Shown here piece after piece: positions 24,333 to 31,937 of a stretch of 35,457 bases of DNA. The position numbers and the translations under genes are program-made. Each line of letters opens with the position of its first letter. Positions within the stretch are counted from its first letter, which is position 1. The notes beneath the pieces were generated by a model. That model was not told the DNA's origin. It saw only the letters and a list, made by a program, of their open reading frames with translations, and did no database searches. The stretch is from positions 1-35,457 of the forward strand of contig CANQVK010000024.1 in assembly GCA_947627275.1 (NCBI GenBank), written 5' to 3'. Source of the stretch: an uncultured Ruminococcus sp. (lineage in GTDB: Bacteria; Bacillota; Clostridia; Oscillospirales; Ruminococcaceae).

Positions 24333-24364
24333 TTAAGACTATTTTAAGACAAGAGATATATAAT
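24333..24364 (+). promoter_or_regulatory. Putative activator box and -10 element of the large dockerin-protein gene
   Basis: TTAAGAC occurs at 24333-24339 and 24344-24350, an 11-bp period, followed eight bases later by TATAAT (24359-24364). No TTGACA-like -35 is present. Direct repeats of this period replacing the -35 are typical of OmpR/PhoB-type response-regulator sites. The regulator is not known. Confidence 0.5.
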
Positions 24365-24418
24365 CATAACCATAGAGAAAATCAATGTGCGAATTTCATG
24401 AAAAAAGGAGTTTTTATA

Positions 24419-27400
24419 ATGAAGAAGCTTAATCTGCTTGCAGGAATTTCAACCGCAGCTGTTGCCGCAGCGCTGTCCCTTACCGCAGTATCGTCAATGG
24501 CGGCTGAGGACGGCGTAGTGTACGGAGACGCAAACTGTGACGGTCAGGTCACTGTCGCCGATTCAACAGCAATACTTCAAGCGTTGGGAAATCCAGATAA
24601 GTACGCTCTTTCGGAGCAGGGAGCGAACAACGCCGACGTTTACAAAAGGGGAGACGGCATTACTCCGATGGACGCTCTTGCGATCCAGAAGCTTGATGCC
24701 AAGATAATCACTTCGCTTCCCGAATCATGGAAGGATAGCGAACCTGATCCGGCAGTTTCCAAGACGTATATCCACCTGAACGGCGCATCGGCTTCTGTTG
24801 AGGGCGACTACGCCGAGGTCAATGGCGGAGTCGTTACAATTTCTCATTCGGGCGAATTTTATATTGACGGAACTCTTGAGGACGGTCAGATAAATGTTAA
24901 TATTGCCGATGAAGCTGCCGATCCGGCAACGGTAAAGATTTTCCTTAACGGCGCAAGCATTACGGGAAGATCAGCTCCTGCTATCCTTGTGACAAATGCC
25001 GAGAATACTTCTATAAACCTTGTGGACGGCACGTCGAACACTATCACGGACGGCGATACGGCTTATACAGGCGAGTGGCTCGGTGCGGCGGTTATCGAAG
25101 CCAAGGACGACATTACAGTAAAGGGCGGCGCAGAGAACTCAGGAACGCTCACAGTTACTGCCAATACTCAGGACGCATTTGTCTGCAACAACGACATAAA
25201 GTTCACAGGTGGTACGACAACTATCAAAACTCTTAACGCAGTTGACAAAACCGACGCTGTTAAGGGCAAGACGTCCGTTACCGTCAAGGATACGGCTGTT
25301 GTCAACATAGACGCAGAGGGAGACGGCTTGGAATCCTCGAAGGGCAGCGTGGCGATCGAAGGCGGTACGGTTTCCATAAAGGCGGGAAATGATGCTGTAC
25401 AAGCTGAAACGACCATTGATATTTCGGGCGGTACAGTTCTCGGCGGCGGAGACAGAGGTCTTACGTCGCTTACGGGAACTAATATCACAGGCGGTACTGT
25501 TGTTGTTACAGCTACGGACAATCAGACTGACCCTGCTCTTATGACAGGTACAACGCAGGGAACGATGCTCCTTAACTTCATTGCTTCTTCCGAGACTGAC
25601 GGCTGCTGGAAAAAAGCAAATGCTCTTAAGGTCGGCAATGTCAATTTTGACGCATGGGCTAAGAAATACGCATTTGCGGTCATCAGCGACGCTTCTATCG
25701 CGGCGGACGGAAAATATACTCTTACAAATGCGGCTACAGGCTCAAATGCGTCCGCAGGCGGTTCTTCCGAATTTCGGATGACGGGGGCTGTCACATCATT
25801 TGCCGAAGTTGACCCTGTAGGAAATGGCGGTACTGTTACGCCTACTGCCGGTTCGTACACTTTAACTCTGAACGGCGCTTCGATACTTTCGGACGCTCCT
25901 GCTGAGGTCGCTTCGGGATCGGACGGTAAACTGACCATATCACAGCCCGGTATTTTTGCGGTCTCGGGTGACGCTTCGGAGGTCCAGATAATTGTTGACG
26001 TTGACAAAACAGCGTACCCCGAGGGCGTAGTTGAGCTTGATTTTGCAGGCGCGAATATCTCCAACAGCGTTACATCTCCTGTTTATGTGAAATCAATCGG
26101 GGACGAGGTTCAGATAGTCGCCAAGAACGGAACTGTAAACACGATCTCTGACGGTACTTCTCACACGGAAACATATACCGATTCCGACGGAAACGTTAAT
26201 ACCGTTGAAGGTGCGGTTTTTGCAAGAGACGACATTAAATTCAAGGGTACAGGCGAACTTACCGTAAACGGAAATACGGACGATGCGATAGTTTGCAGGA
26301 ACGATATTAAAATATATAACGGCAGTCTCACTGTAAATGCGGTTGACGACGGCATCAGGGGTAAGGACAGCGTGACTATCGGAAATGATACGGCTGTTGA
26401 CTTCTCGACCTTGAAACTTACCGTAAACACAAAGCAGGGGGACGGCATAAAGTCCACAAGCACGGACACAGCGTCCGATAAATCATGCGGTATCGTTACG
26501 GTGAACGGCGGAGTTATTGACATTGATTCCTATGCGGACGGTATTCAGGCTGAGCAGAGCGTTGTTGTCAACGGCGGAGACATCAATATTTACACATACG
26601 AAGGCTCTGATTTTGCAGGTACGGCAGGCGGCAATACAAGCGCCTATCCGTGGGGCGGCGGAATGGGCGGTGGAAACTCCAATAAAACCGACATTTCCGC
26701 AAAAGGCATCAAGGCTGTCGGCATTTACGATGCGGCAGGCACAACATGGCAGAGCGGCGGTGATATTGCAATAAACGGCGGAAATATCATCATTGACAGT
26801 TCGGACGACTGTATACACTGCGGCGGAAATATCAATGTCAGCGGCGGAGCTTTCAAGCTTGCAACAGCTGACGATGCGCTTCATTCCGACCACGACCTTA
26901 CGCTTGGAAGTGAAAGCGGTTCTGAAAGTGATTTCGGCATATATGTTGCGAAGTGCTACGAGGGCGTTGAAGGACAGAACATCTATCAGCACAGCGGTAC
27001 TGTTATTGTCAGGTCCGATGATGACGGCTATAATGCGGCAGACGGCGCCGACGGCAGCGGAAACGCCAATCCCGGCGGCTGGGGACCCGGAGGCGGTTTC
27101 GGTTCGGCAGGCGATAATAAGCTTCAGATAACAGGCGGGATCGCTGTTGTTCAGTCCGCAAACGGCGACCATGACGCATTCGATTCAAACGGCGCTCTGA
27201 CTGTCACAGGCGGCATTGTTATCGCAAACGGTCAGGAGCCTTTCGACTGCGACGGAACAAACAGCGTTTCGGGCGGAACAGTCGTAACTGCTTCTTCACA
27301 GGGGGCTGGAGCTATTGCCGAGGGTACTCAGTTCACGCTTGCTGACGAAAACGGCAATGTTATCGTATCATTTAAAACAGTTCGTGCTATGGGTTCTATC

Positions 27401-27577
27401 ACATACAAGCACACAGACGGAACTGTAAACGCATACACAGGCGGAACTGTTTCGGGCGGTACTGACCTTATTACCCTCGATGATTCACAGTCCGTATACG
27501 CAAGCGGCACTATCTCGGGCGGTACGGCAGTTACCGCAGGAAGCACCTCGTCAGGCGGCAATCAAAGACCTTGGTAA
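24419..27577 (+). CDS. Secreted dockerin protein with two Cthe_2159-type carbohydrate-binding beta-helix regions
   Basis: A 1052-residue secreted protein. The signal peptide is MKKLNLLAGISTAAVAAALS through about residue 29 (SSMAA). A dockerin-like domain follows (about 33-95) with the calcium loop GDANCDGQVTVADS and a second, weaker loop in RGDGITPMDALAIQKL. The rest has two related blocks, each opening with an LNGAS segment and continuing as Gly/Asp/Thr-rich short strands (for example VNGGVIDIDSYADGIQAEQS). This matches the PF14262 family, whose Cthe_2159 member binds polygalacturonate through a right-handed beta helix. Gly-rich segments interrupt the second block, and the C-terminus is GGNQRPW with no sortase signal. 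ATG 24419 is eight bases after AAAGGAG; the upstream ATG at 24398 is less likely. It is monocistronic. The ligand is inferred. Confidence 0.88.
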   Translation: MKKLNLLAGISTAAVAAALSLTAVSSMAAEDGVVYGDANCDGQVTVADSTAILQALGNPDKYALSEQGANNADVYKRGDGITPMDALAIQKLDAKIITSLPESWKDSEPDPAVSKTYIHLNGASASVEGDYAEVNGGVVTISHSGEFYIDGTLEDGQINVNIADEAADPATVKIFLNGASITGRSAPAILVTNAENTSINLVDGTSNTITDGDTAYTGEWLGAAVIEAKDDITVKGGAENSGTLTVTANTQDAFVCNNDIKFTGGTTTIKTLNAVDKTDAVKGKTSVTVKDTAVVNIDAEGDGLESSKGSVAIEGGTVSIKAGNDAVQAETTIDISGGTVLGGGDRGLTSLTGTNITGGTVVVTATDNQTDPALMTGTTQGTMLLNFIASSETDGCWKKANALKVGNVNFDAWAKKYAFAVISDASIAADGKYTLTNAATGSNASAGGSSEFRMTGAVTSFAEVDPVGNGGTVTPTAGSYTLTLNGASILSDAPAEVASGSDGKLTISQPGIFAVSGDASEVQIIVDVDKTAYPEGVVELDFAGANISNSVTSPVYVKSIGDEVQIVAKNGTVNTISDGTSHTETYTDSDGNVNTVEGAVFARDDIKFKGTGELTVNGNTDDAIVCRNDIKIYNGSLTVNAVDDGIRGKDSVTIGNDTAVDFSTLKLTVNTKQGDGIKSTSTDTASDKSCGIVTVNGGVIDIDSYADGIQAEQSVVVNGGDINIYTYEGSDFAGTAGGNTSAYPWGGGMGGGNSNKTDISAKGIKAVGIYDAAGTTWQSGGDIAINGGNIIIDSSDDCIHCGGNINVSGGAFKLATADDALHSDHDLTLGSESGSESDFGIYVAKCYEGVEGQNIYQHSGTVIVRSDDDGYNAADGADGSGNANPGGWGPGGGFGSAGDNKLQITGGIAVVQSANGDHDAFDSNGALTVTGGIVIANGQEPFDCDGTNSVSGGTVVTASSQGAGAIAEGTQFTLADENGNVIVSFKTVRAMGSITYKHTDGTVNAYTGGTVSGGTDLITLDDSQSVYASGTISGGTAVTAGSTSSGGNQRPW

Positions 27578-27600
27578 GTTTGTAATACTCTCTCAATAAA

Positions 27601-27631
27601 AAAAGTTCCCTGTAAAATTCAGGGAACTTTT
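27601..27631 (+). terminator. Terminator after the large dockerin-protein gene
   Basis: AAAAGTTCCCTG (27601-27612) pairs perfectly with CAGGGAACTTTT (27620-27631) around a 7-base loop, 24 bases after the stop. The A/T ends let it act on both strands. Confidence 0.9.
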
Positions 27632-27686
27632 GTTGTATACTCGCCTTTCAGACTATTTCATATCAAGTTTTTTACGCACCATTTTA

Positions 27687-28157
27687 TTAACTTCTTTTAT
27701 CATCAATATATTTTTTCAGTCTTGTAAACTTATGCTCATTCACAAGCTTCTTATATTCTTTCGGCTCATGCAGGATCATATCAGTAGTCACATCAAATCT
27801 TGTCGATGTTTTAAACTCATCTTCGCCCTTTATGATTATTACAAGTTCCACAGCATAGAGCATTTCGCCTGCTATCATAATATAGCCATCTTTTACAACT
27901 TCGCATCGTATACTTTTTATATCTTTATAATCAATAGATTTTTTAATTATTCCTTTAACGAAAGTAACTTTTTCGTCATCAGCTTCAAAAGATGCAGGAA
28001 TATGACTTGAAATATAAGAACCGATAAGTGCAACAGCAAACGTAATAACGAAGCAGACCAAAGAACTTGTGAAACCGCCTATGATAGCAAGCGTCAGTGC
28101 AAGCATCAGAGAGCATTGGCTAATAAGGCTGCTTTTATGTGTATAATATTCTTTCAT
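27687..28157 (-). CDS. Two-helix membrane protein with a cytoplasmic PH-like domain, function unknown
   Basis: A 156-residue protein that I do not recognise by name. It begins MKEYYTHKSSL. Two adjacent hydrophobic helices follow (about residues 15-50, including LMLALTLAIIGGFTSSLVCF and VALIGSYISS). Then comes a soluble part with alternating strands (VTFVKGIIKKSIDYKDIKSI, ELVIIIKGEDEFKTS) and a C-terminal helix rich in Lys. Helix pair plus PH-like domain is a layout common in small Firmicute membrane proteins. I chose the ATG at 28155-28157, with AGGGGA seven bases upstream, over the longer frame to 28220, which includes its own promoter. It is transcribed divergently from purA. Confidence 0.8.
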   Translation of the reverse strand: MKEYYTHKSSLISQCSLMLALTLAIIGGFTSSLVCFVITFAVALIGSYISSHIPASFEADDEKVTFVKGIIKKSIDYKDIKSIRCEVVKDGYIMIAGEMLYAVELVIIIKGEDEFKTSTRFDVTTDMILHEPKEYKKLVNEHKFTRLKKYIDDKRS

Positions 28158-28191
28158 GAAAAAATCCCCTTTTTGTTTATCCCTTAAAAAA

Positions 28192-28220
28192 ATTATATCA
28201 TAATGGAAAAAGCGTGTCAA
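28192..28220 (-). promoter_or_regulatory. Promoter of the two-helix membrane protein
   Basis: On the minus strand TTGACA (28215-28220) and TATAAT (28192-28197) with a 17-base spacer: a perfect consensus. Confidence 0.9.
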
Positions 28221-28248
28221 TATTTTTATATGAATTTTTTCAAAGCAC

Positions 28249-28277
28249 TTGCAAAAACTTTAATACTATGATATAAT
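28249..28277 (+). promoter_or_regulatory. Promoter of purA
   Basis: TTGCAA (28249-28254) and TATAAT (28272-28277) with a 17-base spacer. The -35 boxes of the two divergent promoters are only 28 bases apart. Confidence 0.88.
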
Positions 28278-28330
28278 AAGATGTAGGTGTGCTTATGCAC
28301 AAATTTTAATCTACGAAAAGAGGAATTATA

Positions 28331-29605
28331 ATGCCTGCTAATATTGTAGTTGGAACGCAGTGGGGAGACGAGGGCAAAGGTAAGATAATCGACATTATCT
28401 CCTCCCGTGCAGACGTTGTAGTCCGTTCGCAGGGCGGAAACAACGCAGGTCATACGGTAGTAAATAACGGAGAGGTATATAAACTGCATCTTATACCCTC
28501 GGGCATACTTTATAAAGATACGCTGTGTCTTATTGGCGCTGGAGTTGTTCTCGATCCGAAGGATTTCATCGGTGAGCTTGAAAGTCTTGAAGCGAGAGGG
28601 ATCTCCACAGCGAATCTTAAGATCGACCCCAGAGCGCATGTGGTAATGCCTTGGCATATAGCTCTTGACGGTCTTTCGGAGGCTTTCAGAGGCGGAAAGG
28701 ACATAGGCACGACAAAAAGAGGCATTGGCCCTACATATATGGATAAGTACGAAAGATGCGGCATAAGAGTTTACGATCTTGTGCATCCGGAGGTGCTTGC
28801 CGAAAAAATACAGGCAACGGGCAAACTGAAAAATAAGATAATTACCGAGGTTTACGGCGGTGAAGCTTTCGACCTTGACAAGGTGACTGCCGAGTATACC
28901 GAGTACGGCAAAAGGCTTCTGCCGTATGTTGACGATGTTTCAGTGCTTACCTTTGAGGCTGATAAGGCTGGAAAGACGATAATGTTCGAGGGCGCGCAGG
29001 CTACGCTCCTTGATATTGATTTCGGAACATATCCCTATGTTACATCGTCCCATCCGGTTTCGGCTGGCGTGTGCGTAGGTACGGGCGTAGGACCGAAGAT
29101 GATCACGAACATCATAGGCGTTGCCAAAGCCTATACTACACGCGTGGGAAAAGGTCCTTTCCCGACAGAACTTGACGATGAAACAGGCGACAAGATAAGA
29201 AACGTCGGAGGAGAATTCGGCACAACTACAGGCAGACCCAGAAGAACAGGCTGGTTTGACGCCGTTATCGTCCGTCATTCCGTAAGAGTAAACGGACTTG
29301 ACAGCCTTGCTATAAACAAGCTCGATACTCTTGCAAATATTCCGATTTTGAAAATTTGCATAGCTTACAAAAAGCCTGACGGAACGTTAACGGAGCATTT
29401 CCCTGCCGCATTGGAGGAGCTTGAGGGCTGCGAGCCTGTTTACGTGGAATTCCCCGGATTTACAGAGGATATTTCAAAATGCAAGAGCTTTGACGAGCTG
29501 CCTGAAAACTGTAAGGAATATATTGCGCGTCTTGAAGAGTATGTAGGCTGCAAGGTGAGCATGGTAGGCATAGGCCCTGACAGATCGCAGATACTCGAAA
29601 GATAA
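28331..29605 (+). CDS. purA: Adenylosuccinate synthetase
   Basis: Converts IMP, aspartate and GTP to adenylosuccinate, the first step from IMP to AMP. The 424 residues are full length. Signatures are the N-terminal GTQWGDEGKGKIIDI with the catalytic Asp, GGNNAGHTVV with the catalytic His, KRGIGPTYMDKYERCGIRV, FEGAQATLLDIDFGTYPYVT and TTTGRPRRTGWFDAVIVRHS. The ATG follows AGAGGAATTATA. It has its own promoter. A hairpin repeat begins a few bases after the stop, and the next gene lies 98 bases away; that hairpin may end transcription, though it lacks a T-run. Confidence 0.98.
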   Translation: MPANIVVGTQWGDEGKGKIIDIISSRADVVVRSQGGNNAGHTVVNNGEVYKLHLIPSGILYKDTLCLIGAGVVLDPKDFIGELESLEARGISTANLKIDPRAHVVMPWHIALDGLSEAFRGGKDIGTTKRGIGPTYMDKYERCGIRVYDLVHPEVLAEKIQATGKLKNKIITEVYGGEAFDLDKVTAEYTEYGKRLLPYVDDVSVLTFEADKAGKTIMFEGAQATLLDIDFGTYPYVTSSHPVSAGVCVGTGVGPKMITNIIGVAKAYTTRVGKGPFPTELDDETGDKIRNVGGEFGTTTGRPRRTGWFDAVIVRHSVRVNGLDSLAINKLDTLANIPILKICIAYKKPDGTLTEHFPAALEELEGCEPVYVEFPGFTEDISKCKSFDELPENCKEYIARLEEYVGCKVSMVGIGPDRSQILER

Positions 29606-29610
29606 TTATT

Positions 29611-29681
29611 CGCCAAAGGGACGCTGTTCCCTTTGGGATCCCGATGTTGGTTCTCTAAAGTTACAGACAGTGAGCTAATAT
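29611..29681. repeat. Hairpin repeat, copy C (single end module)
   Basis: CCAAAGGGA (29613-29621) pairs with TCCCTTTGG (29628-29636). The following GGATCCCGATGTT, then AAAGTTACAGACAGTGA, align with the reverse complement of the left end of copy A (8104-8163) over about 70 bases. Only one end module is present. Confidence 0.78.
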
Positions 29682-29703
29682 CAATTAAAAAGAAGGTGAA
29701 CAG

Positions 29704-30762
29704 ATGAACGAAGAAAAAAACAACGTTACGCCGCCGGTGCTTGACGACATAGATTATACTGCGCCTGCACCGAAAAAGGGCGGACCTACGGGCGTTTCCG
29801 CACCTGTGCTGGACGATATGGACGCTTATGTCCCTCCACCGTCGCACAAAAAAGGCGCTCCTACGGGAGTTTCAGCTCCTGTCCTTGACGATGACACAGC
29901 TCCGTATGAGGTCAAAAAGCCGCAGGTCACAATAATGACGGACGAGGAGATAATTGAAAAGTTTTCTCCCGAGCAGATGGAGACTTACGAAAAACTTCCC
30001 GAGGCTAACCGCCAAAAGGTTCTTGACCTTATGAGAAAACAGCTTGGGGTAGAAGCGCCGCCCGCAGAGGTAACAGCGCCCGTTCTTGATGAGGACACTT
30101 ACACTCCTCCGCCGAAAAAGGAAAAGCCCGAGCCGCCGCAGTCCGATGAGCCGGTAAAAGCCGCCGTTCTGGACGACGAGCCGGAGCATGCCGCTTACAA
30201 GCCGAAATACGTTGACGAGGATCTGGAACGAGCTAAACGTGAAGCGGCTAAAAAAGCTATTGCAGGACAGCTCGTTTCCGACCAGAAAGACTCGAAGGAA
30301 AGCCTTCGCATGATGCTGGAGCTTAAAGAAGAACGCCGCCGTGAAATGGCAGCAAAGGGCTTTAAAATATGTATTTTACTGGGTATAGTCGGAGTTATTG
30401 CGGCAGTTGCATTTTATTTGCTTTACAGCGGTTCGCTGGGGCTTGTCTATAAGGACGGGATCAACGGCATTGCAAACGTACTGAAAAACGCTTCGCTGTA
30501 CATTGCGCTCGGCATGGCAATTTCGGGACTCGCTCTTATGACGGGAATCGGATTTTTCAAGACGCTTGCCAACCTGATATATCTTGTGTCAAGCATTGCT
30601 CAGATCTTCCCGGGTATAGTCATGATACCGCAGCACGAGGGCAGTATGGGACTTGTGGTCGTACTTTACGCAGTTTCGCTTATATGTACGCTGAGCGTGT
30701 TTATTTCAATGTCGGCTCTCGAGCCGGTAGCTCTCTACTTCAAAAAAGAGCTTCGTAACTGA
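29704..30762 (+). CDS. Membrane protein with repeated APVLDD motifs in a disordered N-terminal region, function unknown
   Basis: A 352-residue protein without a recognised name. The N-terminal ~190 residues are Pro/Asp/Lys rich and probably disordered. They contain five copies of a short motif (PPVLDD, APVLDD, APVLDD, APVLDE, AAVLDD), the first three in units with a KGG/GAPTGVS linker. Between the third and fourth lies a helical segment, DEEIIEKFSPEQMETYEKL. A basic amphipathic helix (about 175-218) leads to four membrane helices, the first being ICILLGIVGVIAAVAFYLLY. The N-terminus should be cytoplasmic. The ATG follows GAAGGTGAACAG. pspA follows from its own promoter about 40 bases past the stop. 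The motif repeats suggest a docking tail. Confidence 0.82.
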   Translation: MNEEKNNVTPPVLDDIDYTAPAPKKGGPTGVSAPVLDDMDAYVPPPSHKKGAPTGVSAPVLDDDTAPYEVKKPQVTIMTDEEIIEKFSPEQMETYEKLPEANRQKVLDLMRKQLGVEAPPAEVTAPVLDEDTYTPPPKKEKPEPPQSDEPVKAAVLDDEPEHAAYKPKYVDEDLERAKREAAKKAIAGQLVSDQKDSKESLRMMLELKEERRREMAAKGFKICILLGIVGVIAAVAFYLLYSGSLGLVYKDGINGIANVLKNASLYIALGMAISGLALMTGIGFFKTLANLIYLVSSIAQIFPGIVMIPQHEGSMGLVVVLYAVSLICTLSVFISMSALEPVALYFKKELRN

Positions 30763-30800
30763 TTTGTAATCGGTATTTATGAAATATATAGAAAAATCTC

Positions 30801-30829
30801 TTGACAAACTATAAAAAATGCTGTATAAT
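30801..30829 (+). promoter_or_regulatory. Consensus promoter of pspA
   Basis: TTGACA (30801-30806) and TATAAT (30824-30829) with a 17-base spacer. The leader has a two-part hairpin, ACGGC/GCCGT enclosing GAATG/CATTC (about 30835-30878), before the ribosome site AGGAGG. Confidence 0.92.
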
Positions 30830-30914
30830 ATAGATACGGCGTGAATGTTAAGCTGCATTCAAAATGGGGTTTGCCGTCCAATAACTTTTTTTACATGAAA
30901 CAGGAGGATTAAAA

Positions 30915-31592
30915 ATGGGAGTATTCAGCAGATTAAGTGATATTCTTAAGTCAAACATCAACGACCTTCTCGACAAGGCGGAGGATCCTGAAAAGATGGT
31001 CAAGCAGATCATCATTGACATGCAGAAAGAGCTTACAATAGCTACTCAGAATCTGGGCAAGGCTAAAGCAAGCGAGCGTCTTGCACAGAAGAAAATGGAC
31101 GATGCCGTTAAGATCTCTGAAAGCTGGGAGTCTAAGGCTAAGGCTGCTCTTTCACAGGGCAATCAGGAAATGGCTAAGCAGGCTTTGGCAAAGAAAGTCA
31201 AGGCTGACGACGATGTTGCCGCATATACGGAGATGTATCAGTCGATCTGTACTCAGACCGAGGCTATCGAGGATCAGGTAGAGGTGCTGAAATCAAAGCT
31301 GGACGAGGCAAAGTCCCGTCAGGCCATGCTTATCGCACGTTCTCAGATGGCGGATACAAGAAAGGCTTTGGCAAAATCTCAGGGGGGATTTGACGGAGCA
31401 AGTGCGTTGGAAAAGTTTGACCGTATGGAAGAAAAGATACAGCGTAAGGAGGCAGAAGCTGACGCTTTTGCAGAGATAGGCGGAAATGACGATGAGCTTG
31501 TCGAATCCTTCGACCAGATCGAAAAGGATGCAAAAGTAGACGCCGAACTCGCCAGACTGATGGCTGAGATGAACGGCGGAGCAGCAGAATAA
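30915..31592 (+). CDS. pspA: PspA/IM30 family membrane-stress protein
   Basis: A 225-residue, almost fully helical protein of the ESCRT-III-like PspA/Vipp1 family, which assembles on the inner face of stressed membranes. The N-terminal amphipathic helix MGVFSRLSDILKSNINDLLD binds membrane. EDPEKMVKQIIIDMQKEL is the family signature, followed by long coiled-coil helices and a short acidic C-terminus. The ATG lies seven bases after AGGAGG. A consensus promoter precedes it, and a small membrane-protein gene starts four bases after its stop. The upstream neighbour is a four-helix membrane protein, so this looks like an envelope-related cluster. No pspF or liaRS genes are nearby. Confidence 0.95.
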   Translation: MGVFSRLSDILKSNINDLLDKAEDPEKMVKQIIIDMQKELTIATQNLGKAKASERLAQKKMDDAVKISESWESKAKAALSQGNQEMAKQALAKKVKADDDVAAYTEMYQSICTQTEAIEDQVEVLKSKLDEAKSRQAMLIARSQMADTRKALAKSQGGFDGASALEKFDRMEEKIQRKEAEADAFAEIGGNDDELVESFDQIEKDAKVDAELARLMAEMNGGAAE

Positions 31593-31595
31593 TTT

Positions 31596-31751
31596 ATGAG
31601 CAGTAAAAATCAAGACATTAACCCTAATAGGGTTCTCAATATGTTCCTGCCTATCGTAGGAGCTGTGTTCATTGCAGTCGCTTCAATTTTGTATATCCTT
31701 TACAAGAGTTGGAGCAATAAGATCTACTTTGAAAAGTGGAAAGACTATGAG
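31596..31751 (+). CDS. Unlisted 51-residue single-span membrane protein downstream of pspA
   Basis: A short frame from ATG (31596-31598) to TGA (31749-31751) encodes 51 residues: MSSKNQDINPNRVLNMFLPI, a hydrophobic helix (about residues 16-36) and a basic tail ending FEKWKRL. It begins four bases after the pspA stop, with no strong ribosome site of its own, so translation probably depends on coupling with pspA. A terminator follows, so both genes share one transcript. Short membrane partners are common beside pspA-family genes (PspB/PspC-like in position, not in sequence). No family recognised. Confidence 0.68.
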
Positions 31752-31811
31752 GACTGCGGTGTTTAAGTCTTTTACTTAACGAAGACTGTAAAATGTCTGC
31801 ACAAAGAAAAT

Positions 31812-31860
31812 ATCCCGTCAGAACTGCGATAGATAGTGGTTCTGACGGGATTTGTTTTTA
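31812..31860 (+). terminator. Terminator of the pspA transcript
   Basis: ATCCCGTCAGAAC (31812-31824) pairs perfectly with GTTCTGACGGGAT (31839-31851), followed by TTGTTTTT. Confidence 0.92.
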
Positions 31861-31899
31861 ATGATAAAGTTATAGTATGATTACTATATTTGCAGCAAA

Positions 31900-31926
31900 A
31901 AGCAGAGAGACGGAATCCCTCTGCTT
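31900..31926 (-). terminator. Terminator of the ROK-family gene
   Basis: AAGCAGAG (31900-31907) and CTCTGCTT (31919-31926) form the stem; on the minus strand it is followed by a T-run (bases 31897-31901). It lies 12 bases past the stop at 31938. Confidence 0.85.
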
Positions 31927-31937
31927 ATTTTGATTGT

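Noticed and set aside
24398..24418. Upstream ATG for the large dockerin protein
   Set aside because: It would put charged residues and the AAAGGAG ribosome site inside the coding region; ATG 24419 gives a normal signal peptide.
26483..27172. 229-codon minus-strand frame inside the dockerin-protein gene
   Set aside because: It is a shadow of a Gly/Asp/Thr-rich repeat protein with biased codon use; no motif or ribosome site.
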